A DNA stretch of 64,000 bases from Lentinus brumalis (taxonomy: Eukaryota > Basidiomycota > Agaricomycetes > Polyporales > Polyporaceae): the NCBI GenBank assembly GCA_001792895.1, contig MARA01000034.1, forward strand, positions 372,001-436,000, in the 5' to 3' direction. Of this stretch, positions 24,654 to 35,707 are shown in pieces; positions within the stretch are counted from its first letter, which is position 1; every line of letters starts with the position of its first letter. A program made the position numbers and the translations under genes. Under the pieces are notes generated by a model. That model was given only the letters and a program-made list of their open reading frames with translations, made no database searches and was not told where the DNA came from.

Positions 24654-25961
24654 CTACAGCCCTCGGAGTGGGCGAGAAGGTAGCATCGAGAAGATGAATT
24701 CCTACGCAAAGGACGGAGCCTTAGTCGACGAATGATGGCGTATGTGAGTGACGTACCCTCAATGACCCGGCAGTGGAAACATCGACGTTGTACAGCTGTG
24801 GGCCATATAACCCCAAGAAGATGTGCATGGTCTCCAAAGCTCTGAACTCCGGAGTGTGCAACGCGGAGATGATACCACGAAGAGCATCCAAGCGATCGAC
24901 CCTCACCCGGAGGCACTTTGGCCGCGTCGTGGCGACTACGGTGTTGAGTATCGCCAGATTCTTCAAGTCGACTATATCCTGGACGCGTAGATTCACTATG
25001 TGGCATGTGAGGCCAGTGGCGTAGAGACTCGCGAGGTCCCCTGAACACTGCGCAAGCACCGTCCAACAACCTTCACGCCCCAAGTCTGGCTTCTCCCGAT
25101 CCGGCGTAAACTGAGAGATGGGAGTATGAAAGACGAATGGGCGCTTGAAGCGGTTGCGCATGAGTGTGAGGGAGGTCACGTTGGGAAACATTATGGCCAA
25201 CGATGCCAGGTCGGAGTGCTCGCGTGAACTTGAGTCGCAGACCAAGCTGAGGGTTCGCACGGCGCCGTAGCACGTACGGGGATGCCCCTCTTGTTGGGGA
25301 GGTGGGGACGGTAGTATATGAGGACCGGAATCGCAGTGAAGCGTTTCCAAAGTCTGTGCATGAGAAGAGAGCGCCTCCATGAGGCACATCCAGCCTCTCT
25401 CTTGCTTAAACCTGATTTTCAACATAATGGACAAGAAGAACACCGTGAGGTTCACGATACCAATGCGGAGTGATCGGAGTGTGGAACAAGTCCTCGTGCC
25501 ACTGCGCAGAAGGATCAAGGTGTTGACAGGGTTCATTGCGCGAAGGGAGGACGAAAGACGGTCAAATTGCAGAAGCCATTCCGCGTCGCGTAGGACCAGG
25601 CTCTCCAAGGAAAGCTGGGGGGACTCGAGTAGGCGCGAGAACAGCTCTATAGTGTGATAGCGGTTATGCCAGGATAGTTCTGTATTTGCTCACCGAATGC
25701 GAGGTCCAGCTCGCGGAAGTGCACAAACCGCGCGCCATCCTCTGCGAAAATGAACTCTATAAAGCGGTCCACTTGATCACCCAGAAGGAGGACGACTGCG
25801 TTGTGCAGGAGGTATTTCGGGCCCTCGCGATAGTAGACATGACATGTCTTCATGAAGGCGGAGATGGTAGAGGGAGTGGATAGAGACGTGATGTGTGTTA
25901 TCATGTCGAAGGGAAGAACGAGACGTTTGCGAGAGTCGTCTACGACCGTGGCACGATCCAA
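24654..25961 (-). CDS. F-box protein with degenerate leucine-rich repeats (paralogue 1)
   Basis: Predicted 401 residues from three exons: 25961-25694, 25646-24757 and 24701-24654, with GT-AG introns of 47 and 55 nt and matching phases. Residues about 15-50 form an F-box-like helix set: LPFDMITHITSLSTPSTISA followed by FMKTCHVYYREGPKYLL. The rest has repeated leucine-rich segments (LESLVLRDAEWLL, LRSLRIGIVNLTVFFL, FPNVTSLTL, FRALETMHIFLG) and the family motif AQCSGDLASLYATGL. F-box proteins recruit targets to SCF ubiquitin ligases; the target here is unknown and the recruiting role is inferred from family. It shares this layout with the decayed copy at 26174-28400 and with the gene at 35708-37355, so it is part of a local expanded family. 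Confidence 0.8.
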
Positions 25962-27130
25962 ACTTGATGCTCGTGGTCAGACAGCTATGTCGTCAGGCAA
26001 GAGTGCGACTTCCGCGACATCTTACGCCCGTTCGGGCTCCGTTGATGGCTAGGTTGCAATCTGACATGGTTGAGGCAAGTAGGAGTCGGAAGGAATAGAG
26101 CTGTCGGCCACTATAGTATCAGCGCGCGCGGACAAGCATCGTGCGCTTCCCCACGATCACCTGGGACAACTTCTCACCGGCCGCAGGTCCGCCGCTCTAT
26201 TCGGTTTGTGCGGGCCGTAGAACGAGGCATACTGCTTCGAAGTTCAAACTTGCTCCCCCGGTCTGTCAAAATCCATTGCACGTAGTCAACAGTTCGTGCG
26301 GCATGAACAGCGCCGTACTTCAAAGTGAGAGGATCGGAGGGGAACGGAGACAAATAGAAAGGTGGTACAGATACGTTCCTGAACGTCTGCGTATTAGCGG
26401 CGATCTTGAGTCGGTAAAGCGCACTCACCAAAGTATCATTGAGGGAGTCGTTCCGATCGCAGGGAGTGGAGCACAGCTCGAGCTCGAGGTTGCGCAACTG
26501 CTGGGCGGCGGGATGCGGCAGCACATCATCCATTCGGCCGCCCGAGACAACTGGAAGTGACCCTACGAGTTTTGGGATGAGGCGTCACATCGGACTCATG
26601 TCAACAATGACGTCGTGGAGCAACGAGCACGTCCTGTCCGAGATATGTCGTCCAGAATTCGCACAGTCGGGATGTGGCAGACGAGCCCAAGAATGAAGAG
26701 GTCAACAACGCTCCCCGAGACCTCCTGGAGTTGCTCCCAAGTGCAGGGGCCGTGGTTGTTGCAGATGCGATCCTCAATAGCTTGATCGAGGAATTTGAAG
26801 CGAAGTGACGGGGAAGAGAGAGAGCGAGGCTCGAGGTTGGGGAATGCGTGAATGTATGCGAGTGTCGCGGGCATCCATATGCTGATGTACGACGCCTTGT
26901 AGCCGTACGACGGGATAGGTAGACCATGTCGAAGTTGCCTCTGATGCCATCGAAGTCAAAATCGTATCCGCGAAGCTACCGGAGATTTTGAGACGACCGG
27001 GCGAGAGGTAGGATTGGGGTGCGATCGTCCAGGTAGTACCACTTCTCCGTAATATGATATGGAGGGAGGCTCTCTGGAGGGAAGCGACCATAGCACGCAG
27101 CAGTGAGAGGGTGGTCACTTCTCCGCGATC

Positions 27131-28221
27131 GATAGCCACTGTAAACTCTGTGATGGCTCGCTGTTCCCGAAACCGCGATGCCGCACGGGCGCGGCGTTCC
27201 GGGCGTATCGCGCGGGGCGACTGGTCTTCAGACGAGGCATCGCAGGCGGTCGAGGGACCTCATACGATGACGAGATGGTGACCGGTGGAATGGGTCTGGC
27301 ATTCGCGACGAAGCAGTCCTGCGACACCATTCACGTGGTCGCCGACAATGAAGCGGCACCAAAGACACTGCTAGACCCGGGCATGCACGGGCAACAGCTG
27401 GTGTCAGTAACAGCGTGCAAAAACGTGCGTGAGTGGCTCACCAAGGATGCACGCTGGCAGGCAGGTGGTGTTCCACTGGTGCCCGTCACACGAGGGTGTT
27501 GAGTGGAACGAGCTGGTGGATGAGGACGCCAAGAAGGCGGCTGAACTGCTGCTGGAGCGTGATGAGTGCTCGCTGGCGCATGCCCGGCATCTGCTGGCTG
27601 TGCAGCTACTGGCGGACTGGCGCGAGGAGTACCGCTCGTCGCCGACCTACAGGGGTCAGAACTTCCTGCGACTGAAGGCGCTGGACTCACCAACACATAC
27701 GTCGAACCCGGTACTCAAGACGTACGGCGAGTCCAAGTCGACCATGGCGCGGTTCTGCCGGGCGGTCCTGAACCACGCGCCGCTCGGTTCATACCGCTGC
27801 CGTTTCTTCCCAAACGAGCCCACAGTGTGTCCCGATTGCGGGGTCCTCCAGGATCGGGCACACGTCTTGCTGAAGTGCAAGCGGTATCGCCGCTGGTAAA
27901 ACTGCCGGGGCGAATTCGAGTTTTTGCAACGTGTGAGCGCATACCGCGACCTCACCTCGTTCTTGACCGCGAACGGGAGCGCGTTCGCGTTCGTGGACGC
28001 GCCCAGCTAGATTGACCCGCGGGGACCTTATCCCCCAATGTACGACCGTCGCATTGCCGTCCGGGCGGTGCGCGCAGAGCCCTTAGATGTCGGCGCCGTT
28101 GGCTGAGAGTACTCGCCTGCCACCGTGGATTCAGTAGAGGACAGTAATGCCGCACCTGTACTACCTACGAGCGGGGTATAAGAGTTAGATACCAAAAACA
28201 AAAGATAGCCACTGTAAACTC
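27131..28221 (+). mobile_element. 5'-truncated LINE with 18-bp target duplication
   Basis: The insert 27149-28203 (1055 bp) is flanked by a perfect direct repeat, GATAGCCACTGTAAACTC, at 27131-27148 and 28204-28221. Its right end is an A-rich tail (ACCAAAAACAAAA). Target duplication of this length, an A-rich 3' end and loss of the 5' part are the marks of target-primed reverse transcription. The retained coding part is the RNase H and C-terminal zinc-finger region of the LINE polyprotein. It lies inside the decayed F-box paralogue 2. Confidence 0.88.
27240..27899 (+). pseudogene. LINE RNase H and CCHC zinc-finger remnant
   Basis: Reading from about 27240, the first frame gives YDDEMVTGGMGLAFATKQSC, HVVADNEAA (RNase H acidic residue) and VREWLTKDA. 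A one-base shift near 27465 moves to the second frame with VVFHWCPSHEGVEWNELVDE and DEDAKKAAE, the RNase H C-terminal block, ending at 27899. The end holds FCRAVLNHAPLGSYRCRFF and a C-x2-C...H-x4-C finger (CPDCGVLQDRAHVLLKC). Fungal Tad-like non-LTR elements end this way. Reverse transcriptase and endonuclease are absent and the frameshift makes it non-functional. Confidence 0.82.
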
Positions 28222-28776
28222 GCTATAGCCTTGAACAACGAATCCGGTTCGAGCGGCGGGTTTGGCAAATACCAGTCTCCGCATTCAACAACGCCAATGT
28301 CTCCAGCGCCAGGAGGTTGATCTTTAGTGCCTTTCGTAGTTTGCCCATACTAGTGCATGAACTCTGGAGCGAGAAAGGTGCCCTTCAGAGATCGTCAGAT
28401 TGTGGAGGTAAGAAAAGCAGTATCCTAATAATGTAACTGTTACCATGGCGCGTTCGCATCATTGTCGCGATTGTGGGACGGAACGAGGCTTCCAGGGAGG
28501 TACACAGGCATCGACGGAGATCGGCGATGCTCCTCAGGCTGCCATTGAAAGAGCGGTGAGTTTACTTATGTTCCTGCAGCTCAGAAGAGCATCCTGCATA
28601 CCTCAAAGACTTCGCATATGAAGGTTATGTGCTGCGCATACATCGTTCGCTGAACAGGGAGTTAGGACTGACTCTTGTGTTTTCGCAGGACGGTCGGTAG
28701 GTTGAGGTCGACGGTCAGGCTATGACATATGTTGTGCGATACTTAATGGTATATATAGTGCGTTAACCATGCATCA

Positions 28777-28848
28777 GCCCTTATAGCTCAGTGGTAGAGC
28801 GCGCCACTCGTAATGGTGAGGTCGGTTGTTCAATCCAGCCTGAGGGCA
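28777..28848 (+). tRNA. tRNA-Thr (anticodon CGT), copy 1
   Basis: 72 nt, no intron, full cloverleaf. Acceptor GCCCTTA pairs with TGAGGGC (discriminator A). D stem GCTC/GAGC. Anticodon stem CGCCA/TGGTG with loop CTCGTAA, placing CGT at positions 34-36, which reads ACG (threonine). T stem GGTTG/CAGCC with the canonical loop TTCAATC. A TATATATA run lies about 20-27 nt upstream (28750-28757), a usual position for fungal tRNA genes. Identical over all 72 nt to the copy at 40384. Confidence 0.93.
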
Positions 28849-28868
28849 CGACACAATAGTTATACCAA

Positions 28869-28873
28869 TTTTT
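28869..28873 (+). terminator. RNA polymerase III T-tract
   Basis: TTTTT 21 nt after the end of tRNA-Thr copy 1, the simple pol III terminator. The second copy has only TTTT at 40475-40478. Confidence 0.55.
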
Positions 28874-29305
28874 GCCTATCACTGTATCAGCGGAAACGCC
28901 GGGACGCTGGCCGTGCTTCATTCAAGCTGCCTTCAAGTTCATGATCAGGCTCGGACCTCCTCCCACGGCCGCCACCCTGGTGTCACTGTGAGTCTGCCGA
29001 TGTATGTGGTCACGGATGGCACCCATATACAGTATCAGACAGACTACTGAGATGCACGGAAGACAGCACTTGGCACCAGGATAACGACTCCAACGAATAA
29101 CAACTCGAGCGTAGAAGTTTGCGGTATAACGCAGCATGCAATCCACTACTTACAGACCCCTCGAACGTGGACAGGCGACATCCCAGCTGGACTAGTGGCA
29201 CGAACACGCGCGTATGTGGACGTGAAGTTCATTATACACCTCTTCGTACCGTACGTAGGCTCCGGTAAATGCACGCTGACATTCCTGGCTTTATGCGGAG
29301 TCGTT
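28874..29305. other. no supported gene
   Basis: About 430 bp between tRNA-Thr copy 1 and the 3' end of the QxW secreted protein gene. I see no gene or repeat; part is presumably that gene's 3' UTR. Confidence 0.5.
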
Positions 29306-29929
29306 TCAGCCCGAGACAGGCTTCGGGTCCCAAGTCTGGAGGTGGAGAAGCGCGGGCGTGCACTTCCCAAGCGTCACCTGTCCCATACTCGCATCAGCAC
29401 ATCGGACGCGAAGCCGCAGCAAGAACAAAAACATGTACTCACAGGCACGCCACGCGCCGCCCTCCCGAGCGTGATGCAGTTCCCGTCCGCGTTCGAGACC
29501 GTCGCGGGCGCCTCGTTGACCGTCCAGAGCTGCGCCTTGTCGTCGGGGTCGCAGTCCACGATGTACAGCGTCTGGTGCGAGGAGCCGGGCACGACACCCT
29601 CGGCGGTGACGCACCAGTCCGCGTACACGAGCTGTCCGGGGACCCCAGTGCCGGACGTTACAAAGAGCGCGGTGATGTCGTGAGGGGAGCCGTCGCCTGG
29701 GAGGGCTGCGACGAGGTTGGCGTCTTGTGAGCCGGCGTCGGGTGCGAAGACGAGTGAGGTGTCTGTCAAGGGGTACTGTTAGCTATCTTTGCAAGCGGAT
29801 GAGGAGAAGGGTGGGTAGCGTACTCTGGGTTGAGAAAAAGTGTGCAGCGGAGCCTGCGGGCACGAAGTCGGCCGCGACGATGGGTAGGACGGCAGCGACG
29901 GCGGAGAAGAGGGCGGCGAAGGACTTCAT
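29306..29929 (-). CDS. small secreted protein with QxW motifs (ricin-B-like fold fragment)
   Basis: Predicted 165 residues in three exons: 29929-29824, 29762-29443 and 29377-29306. Both introns are GT-AG (61 and 65 nt) with consistent phases. It starts with a clear signal peptide (MKSFAALFSAVAAVLPIVAA). The mature part contains LYIVDCDPDDKAQLW, then NADGNCITLG, VTLGKC and LHLQTW. The alternating cysteine, QxW and GxC pattern resembles one or two beta-trefoil repeats of the ricin B-type lectin family; a full domain normally has three. The four mature cysteines could form two disulfides. A secreted carbohydrate-binding role is inferred, not shown. A strong TATA box precedes it. Confidence 0.78.
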
Positions 29930-29984
29930 GGCGGTGATGGATGATATGTTTTCAAAAGTAGGAAAACTGAAGTGACTCGCCGCA

Positions 29985-29993
29985 TTTTATACC
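29985..29993 (-). promoter_or_regulatory. TATA box of the QxW secreted protein gene
   Basis: GGTATAAAA on the minus strand, about 56-64 nt upstream of the ATG at 29929. The same box recurs before the secreted-protein genes at 41-53 kb. Confidence 0.65.
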
Positions 29994-32116
29994 ACGACGA
30001 TGTGGGCTCAATGGCCTAGCACCGAGCCTCCGACCACGACGCGGACATGGGTAGCCTAGGCAGGGCTGCATAGGGCTGAACACGCCGCCATCATGCATGT
30101 GCTCGCTGCGTACAGCGGTCGCTCGGCCGGCCAGACAAATTCGAATGGGCCGAACCAGGGGCTGGAGGTACAGCTTCGGGTGGGGAGATCTGCATTCGCA
30201 ACAGTCGACGTCAGTCGTAACCATATTGTGCCTTCAAACCGCATGCGTGTCTGTCTCTCAGTTCATATCAGTGATCCAACGCGGGTAAGAAAAGCTGCGA
30301 GTATTGCAAGGATTGGAGAAAGATTGAGATCGAGTCACTTGGATGAGGCCTGGGCGAAGTCGAGACAGCGTGTGGTCAAGAGTAATGACATCTTGGGTAT
30401 ATGTAGGGGAAATGTATGTCTTCAAGACGATTTACGTGATGCGTGTTCCGTGTTATCCTGCGATGGGTGTAACCTGTTACTGACGAGCAATCAGACCTTC
30501 CGCACGTCAGCCGGTAGTTCTGAGTCTTACCTATTCGCAATGTCGTTCCGGTCGCGGGTACTTATGGCTTTTCCAGATACTCATGTCGTTCTCAAAGCGA
30601 TACGCTTCGCCGCGGGTCCCGCATCCCACCCGGCCATGTTTCGTCGCAGACCGGTGTCTGGGTACGGAAGGTACCTAGCTGGACCGAGGGCCCCGGGGCA
30701 TTCGCGGATGACGGCGCTCCGAGGTTGTGACCGGGGCCGCATCGGGGTCGCCGTAGTCAATTTTGTTGCCAGTGCCAGTGCAACGCGGAGTATGGACGTC
30801 CGCAACCATCGTAAATGGCATGTTCTACGCTGGCCGTACTGTGCATGATCATCCTGAATAAGCATCACCATCCATGTGAGTGTGGGCCCGTTGCGTAGAG
30901 GAACATGAACTTTCTGTTGCCATCACTTTATGCGCTCTCCTGCTGTTTGATGTTTTGGAGTGAAGCACAGATCTGGTACCAGCAGCGCATGTGGACAGTG
31001 TGCAAGCGAGGATTCAATGCATGGTGGTTAAGTATAACCTGCCATAAGTAAACTAGGGACTTCCGGTAACACTTCGATGATCGTATGATGATGTCATTAG
31101 GTGATCCAGTATAAAGTGCGGCGTGCTCTGCAGCGAGCCTTTTCGCGTCCTTTCTCCTTCCCCCACGATGTCCACAGTGAGCACGGGCTTCTCAGCAACG
31201 ACCAAGAACTGAGCTCACAGGCAAGTTGAAGTACGTCCAAGCATTCAGATCGAGAAGCACTGCACCAGGCACAGCCAATACCACGAGACATGTCGCAACC
31301 CCTTTCCAAGCTAAGCTCTCTCCGAATCTCGAGTTTTTCGAGGCTCGAGCTCTCCAGACACCGAGGCTTCTCACGTCGGCTATGGTGCCCCGGCATGTCG
31401 GCGAGTGATCGCTGACTTTTGATTGTATAGTAGCGGGAGGCGCCAGCAGGATAGGACGCATACAACCAGATACAACCAGGCTATGCAGCGAGTGGTGAGT
31501 CCTCTGTTGGTGTTTTGGGTGGCAAGGGTGGAATGCGGGGGATGGAACGATGGCGCTGGTGGCGGAAGCTAAGGCCTGAGCTCAGGCCTGAGTGGCGATC
31601 GTTGCGACTGAAAACTTGCACCCCGTTTCTCCATTCCGACGACTTCCAATCGATGGAGGTGACTTCCAAGTCGGCATATCCCCAGCCTCCGCAAGTCGCT
31701 TCGAGCATACCGTATGTTGCGCTCGCGCTCTCGGATCGCGCTCAGCGGAACATCGTGGCGCCCTGTGAGGCGCAGGCGGGGACGGAAGACGTGGGGCTGC
31801 GAGGCGGTTCGGACTAGGCGAGTCAGAGGAGGTCAGAGGCTACCGGACGGGCTTGGGACGAGAGATGGCCGCTCAAAGTATGGCCTCGCGGCATGCAGAC
31901 CGACATGTGAGCGTTCTCGGCGCGTGGCCGTGGCCTTAAACTCTGGCCAATTCCCCCCGCCTGCCCTGGCCTCCTTCCCTCCGTTCTCGTCCTCCCTTTT
32001 CCGTTCCTTTCCTGGGGCTCTGCACTCGCGCTCCGCGAGCTCAGGCCATATACTCGGACTCTCCCGTTTCCCGTGGCATCCGCTCCTTCACGCTCTACGC
32101 TTGACTGACTTCTGCC
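29994..32116. other. no firm gene; one possible membrane-protein exon
   Basis: A plus frame of 251 codons (30093-30848) has no recognisable features and overlaps the promoter of the gene to its left. On the minus strand near 31205-31400 a frame encodes a basic stretch followed by a hydrophobic segment (TCLVVLAVPGAVLLDL) and ends at a good donor site (CCT|GTGAGC), so it could be one exon of an unidentified gene. A perfect 18-bp palindrome is at 31572-31589. The last 300 bp are the GH5 gene's upstream region. Confidence 0.35.
31572..31589. repeat. perfect 18-bp palindrome
   Basis: AGGCCTGAGCTCAGGCCT equals its own reverse complement. It lies about 530 bp upstream of the GH5 start. It could be a binding site for a dimeric regulator or be neutral. 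Confidence 0.6.
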
Positions 32117-35100
32117 ATGTCTGTGTTCAACCAGTATGAGCACCCGCGGGAGAGTCTTGTCGACTCGACCGTCTCCGGCACCCCTCGCGGCTCTGCATAC
32201 CTCGCACCTCCATTTAGTCTCCAGCCCGACCGCTCGCAGACCTCAACGCCTGGCGACTCCTCCCCATTCCTACGCGGACCGAAGGAGAACTACAGCAACG
32301 ATTCGCAAGATGAGTTCCCCACACGCCCGCTCTACAAGCGTCCCTGGTTCTGGGTCGCTGTCGCCGGCGGCGTCGCTGTAGTCGTCCTCGCTGTCGTCCT
32401 CCCCGTCTACTTTGTCGTCATCAAGCCTAATCAGAATCATTCTACCTCCGGCAACGCCGCGTCCTCGTCGGGCTCAGGCGACTCCGGCTCATCAGGGAAC
32501 CCTGGACCAAGCGACAACGGCAACGGGTCTGGGAAGCCGCAGAGCGCTATCTCGACGGGCGGGGACGGAAGCACGGTCACGAAGGACGACGGCACGACCT
32601 TCACGTACAAGAACTCCTTCGGTGGATATTGTGAGTGTTCGCTTTCGGTCGTGTTCCTCTTCCCCTCTCCACTCCCAAACGCGCGACGATGACGACGGTC
32701 TGGTACGCCTCCATTCTCGCTGGCTTGTATGACGCTGGCGAGGGCATCATGAGAGGGTTTCGATTGTGGCCGAGCGTTTCTCATCCCGAGCTGCGTATCG
32801 GACGCTTTCCATTCCATTCGCGCACGCGCAGGCACGCGCTCTCTGTGCGAGGCAGTGGCCCAGCTGCCTCCGCGAGACGTTACCCGGCCTCCTCTTCCGT
32901 GGAGTCAGACCGGTCGACTGCTGATAGGGGCCGGTCGCGCGATATGTGCGTCCCGTATCGGAGCGCGTCTGTATAGGTCTGCGGCATGAGCTTGCCTGAG
33001 CGGCCACACGCTGCCGCGCCCGGAGGAGACACCTCCACCGGCAGTTGTTCATGGTGGCATCACGCGCCCGACTAGCCTTGTTTGCCGTGGCCCGCGCGGG
33101 GCCTCGCGTTCTTCAGTGAGACCGGCGCAGTCGTGCGTTATTGCGCCCGCGCTCGTTGTGTCGCTGTGTGCACGGCGATCGCTTCGCAGGCTCATGAGAG
33201 AGAGTTCACGGGACAGCTGAGCGCGGGGATGTGTGCGCGTGAGAGACGATTCATCTCGGCCATGTGTCGGGCGTGAACGGAGACAGGCAGACGGTCTCGT
33301 GCAGAAGATATTTGTCGGTGCCTGTAGGTGGGCAGCTATATCGATGATCATCACTTCAACAATCATGCATGTGTACATAAAGACTAAACACTGATCATCG
33401 CTTTCCTCCACAGGGGTCACGAACACCGCCGACCCGTTCGACAACTCCGCGCGCGCAAACTCATGGACACCCGCGCTCAACGAGACCTGGACGTGGGGGA
33501 AAGATCGTGTCTGGGGTGTGAACCTCGGCGGGCTGTTCGTGCTCGAGCCGTTCATCGTGCCGAGCTTGTACGAGCAGAACGTCGGCGCGGTGGACGAGTG
33601 GACGCTGAGCACGCTCCTGGGCGACAAGCTCCAGCAGACGCTCGAGGACCACTATAACTCGTTCATCACCGAGGAAGACATCGCGCAGATCGCAGGCGCA
33701 GGTTTGAACTGGGTCCGACTGCCGATTCCGTTCTGGGCAATCGAGAAGTGGAATGATGTTGGCGTGGACGGGACGGGCGCGAAGATTTCGGAGCCGTTCC
33801 TGGCTCGTACATGTTGGAAGTGAGTCTCGACGAGCTGTGGCCTGGCACATTTATCTGACGTGTCGGTGCTCTGTACTCAGGTACATCCTGCGTGTGCTCG
33901 GATGGGCGCGCAAGTACGGCATTCGCGTCAACCTCGACCTGCACACGGCACCGGGCTCGCAGAACGGGTACAACCACTCTGGCAAGCTCGGGTCGATCAA
34001 CTGGATGAAAGGCGTCATGGGCCTCGCGAACGCGGAGAGGTCGCTCGACTATATCCGCATCGTCACCGAGTTCGTCTCCCAGCCCGAGTGGAGGGAGGTC
34101 ATCCCAATGTTTGGCATCATCAACGAGCCGTACATGCATGAGATCGGACAGGATCAGGTCCAGTCATTGTGAGTGCTTCCTTTCTGCGTACCAAGGCGGC
34201 GCATCCTGATGCTCGATGTGGTGTAGCTACCTGCATGCGTACCAGATGGTTCGCTCGATTACTGGTACAGGTGCTGGCAACGGCCCGATGATATCTCTCC
34301 ACGATGGGTTCGGCGGAGTTGGCGGCTGGGCAGGTTTCCTCTCTGGTTCTGACCGTGTTGCTCTCGGTGCGTCTTCCTGACCGACATAACTCCTCACTGC
34401 CCTGACTCAATACATACCTCAGACGATCACCCATACTTCGCGTTCAACGGCAACGCGAACCGCGAGCCGCTCAACATCACCGCGGACGGCGACACCACCG
34501 GCGGGCTCGGCGGCAAGTGGCCCCTCCAGGCGTGCAACCAATGGGGCGCCAGTATGAACACGAGCCGCAAGGCGTTCGGTGTGACAGTCGCCGGCGAGTT
34601 CAGCAACGCCATCAACGACTGCGGCCTCTTCGTCGACGGCATCTCGCCCTCGGGCACCCCCAACGGCGCGCGTTACGGCTCCGACTGCGACTACTGGGAG
34701 AACTGGGAGACGTGGTCGGACGAGACCAAGCAGGGGCTCATGAACTTTGCACTCGCGAGCATGGACGCGCTCGGCGACTGGTTCTTCTGGACGTGGAAGA
34801 TCGGGAACTCTACCGCGGCGAACAGCGTGCGCGCGCCGCTGTGGTCGTACCAGCTCGGGCTTCAGCAGGGCTGGATGCCGACGGACCCTCGGAAGGCGCC
34901 GGGCAAGTGCGACAGCATCGGTGCGAACATGGGGGCGTTTGACGGCACGTACGAGTCGTGGATGACTGGGGGTGCAGGTGCGGGCACGATCGCGGCCGCG
35001 GCGACGCAGGGGCTCGCCTGGCCCCCAGCGTCGCTCACGGATATCCCTGCGGCGAGCATGTCGTCGCTGCCACAGTATACTGCGACGGGCACGATCTCGA

Positions 35101-35276
35101 CGCTGCCCCCGCCATCGTTCAGCCCGACTGCGACGGTGAGCGTGGGCAATGGGTGGTTTGACGCGCAAGATAACGCGCCGGTCGTCACTCCCATCGCTGG
35201 GTGTGCGTACCCCGATGCGTGGGATGCGGAGGATGCGCAGATCCCGGTGTCGGGATGTCTCCCTGCGAAGCGGTGA
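32117..35276 (+). CDS. membrane-anchored GH5 exo-beta-1,3-glucanase
   Basis: Predicted 733 residues in five exons: 32117-32630, 33414-33819, 33881-34168, 34227-34366, 34423-35276. All introns are GT-AG with agreeing phases. The product looks like a type II membrane protein: a polar N-terminal tail, one transmembrane helix at about residues 77-101 (FWVAVAGGVAVVVLAVVLP), a Ser/Gly-rich linker to about 150, then the catalytic domain (VWGVNLGGLFVLEPFIVPSL, GLNWVRLPIPFWAIE, YGIRVNLDLHTAPGSQNGYN). The acid/base glutamate is in IINEPYM (about E389) and the nucleophile in TVAGEFSNA (about E508). Such enzymes release glucose from cell-wall beta-1,3-glucan at the hyphal surface and act in wall remodelling. 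Architecture matches the fungal glucan 1,3-beta-glucosidase D group. The first intron is 783 nt, over ten times the others. Confidence 0.94.
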
Positions 35277-35707
35277 GCGCATCAGTGCTAGATATACCCC
35301 TCCCTCCCTCTTCTCCATTCTCTTCGCTCCTCCCCGCCTGATCCTCAACCTTACACCTCCCACCGTCCGAAGACTCCCCTCAGAGCCGTGCCGCTCGGAC
35401 TCATTTACGATGACTTATCTTCTTCGCTACGCTCGCTTTCCCCCCATGTTCTTGGTTTTTCGGTAGTAGTAGCTTCGTGGACATTGACCTTTCCCTCGTA
35501 CTCGGCTCCAACATGAAGTAACATAGTGTATTGTTGCTCATACGTCTTAAACCCTCGCATATACGGTACGCACGTGGACGTTTTAATCTCACTCGCAAGG
35601 GACTTTTGGGGAACGTGTTCGTTCGCTCGACAACGTCCGGATTTCTCATGCATGCGTGAGACTGAGAAGGCCTCCTAGTATTGTACAGTGTACCATTATG
35701 GACGACA
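35277..35707. other. convergent 3' intergenic region
   Basis: About 430 bp between the convergent GH5 and F-box 3 genes. Pyrimidine-rich on the plus strand after the GH5 stop, consistent with 3' untranslated sequence. No gene seen. Confidence 0.5.

Larger units (their letters stand above)
26174..28400 (-). pseudogene. decayed F-box/LRR paralogue 2, split by a LINE
   Basis: Minus-strand fragments in shifting frames match the other two F-box genes here. From 28400 down: pieces reading LVWANYE and LRKALKINLLALETLALLNA. Beyond the insertion: VTTLSLLRAMVASLQRASLH, then (26874-26596) LAYIHAFPNLEPRSLSSPSL and WEQLQEVSGSVVDLFILGLV, equivalent to the QCSGDL motif of the neighbours. Last, at 26533-26174, LRNLELELCSTP. 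There are multiple frameshifts and stops, and no F-box domain is found upstream, so the 5' end is lost. A LINE fragment (27149-28203) interrupts it. It cannot make a full protein. Confidence 0.75.

Noticed and set aside
30093..30848. 251-codon plus-strand frame
   Set aside because: Starts about 100 bp from the TATA box of the divergent secreted-protein gene; composition looks random and no homologous motif is seen.
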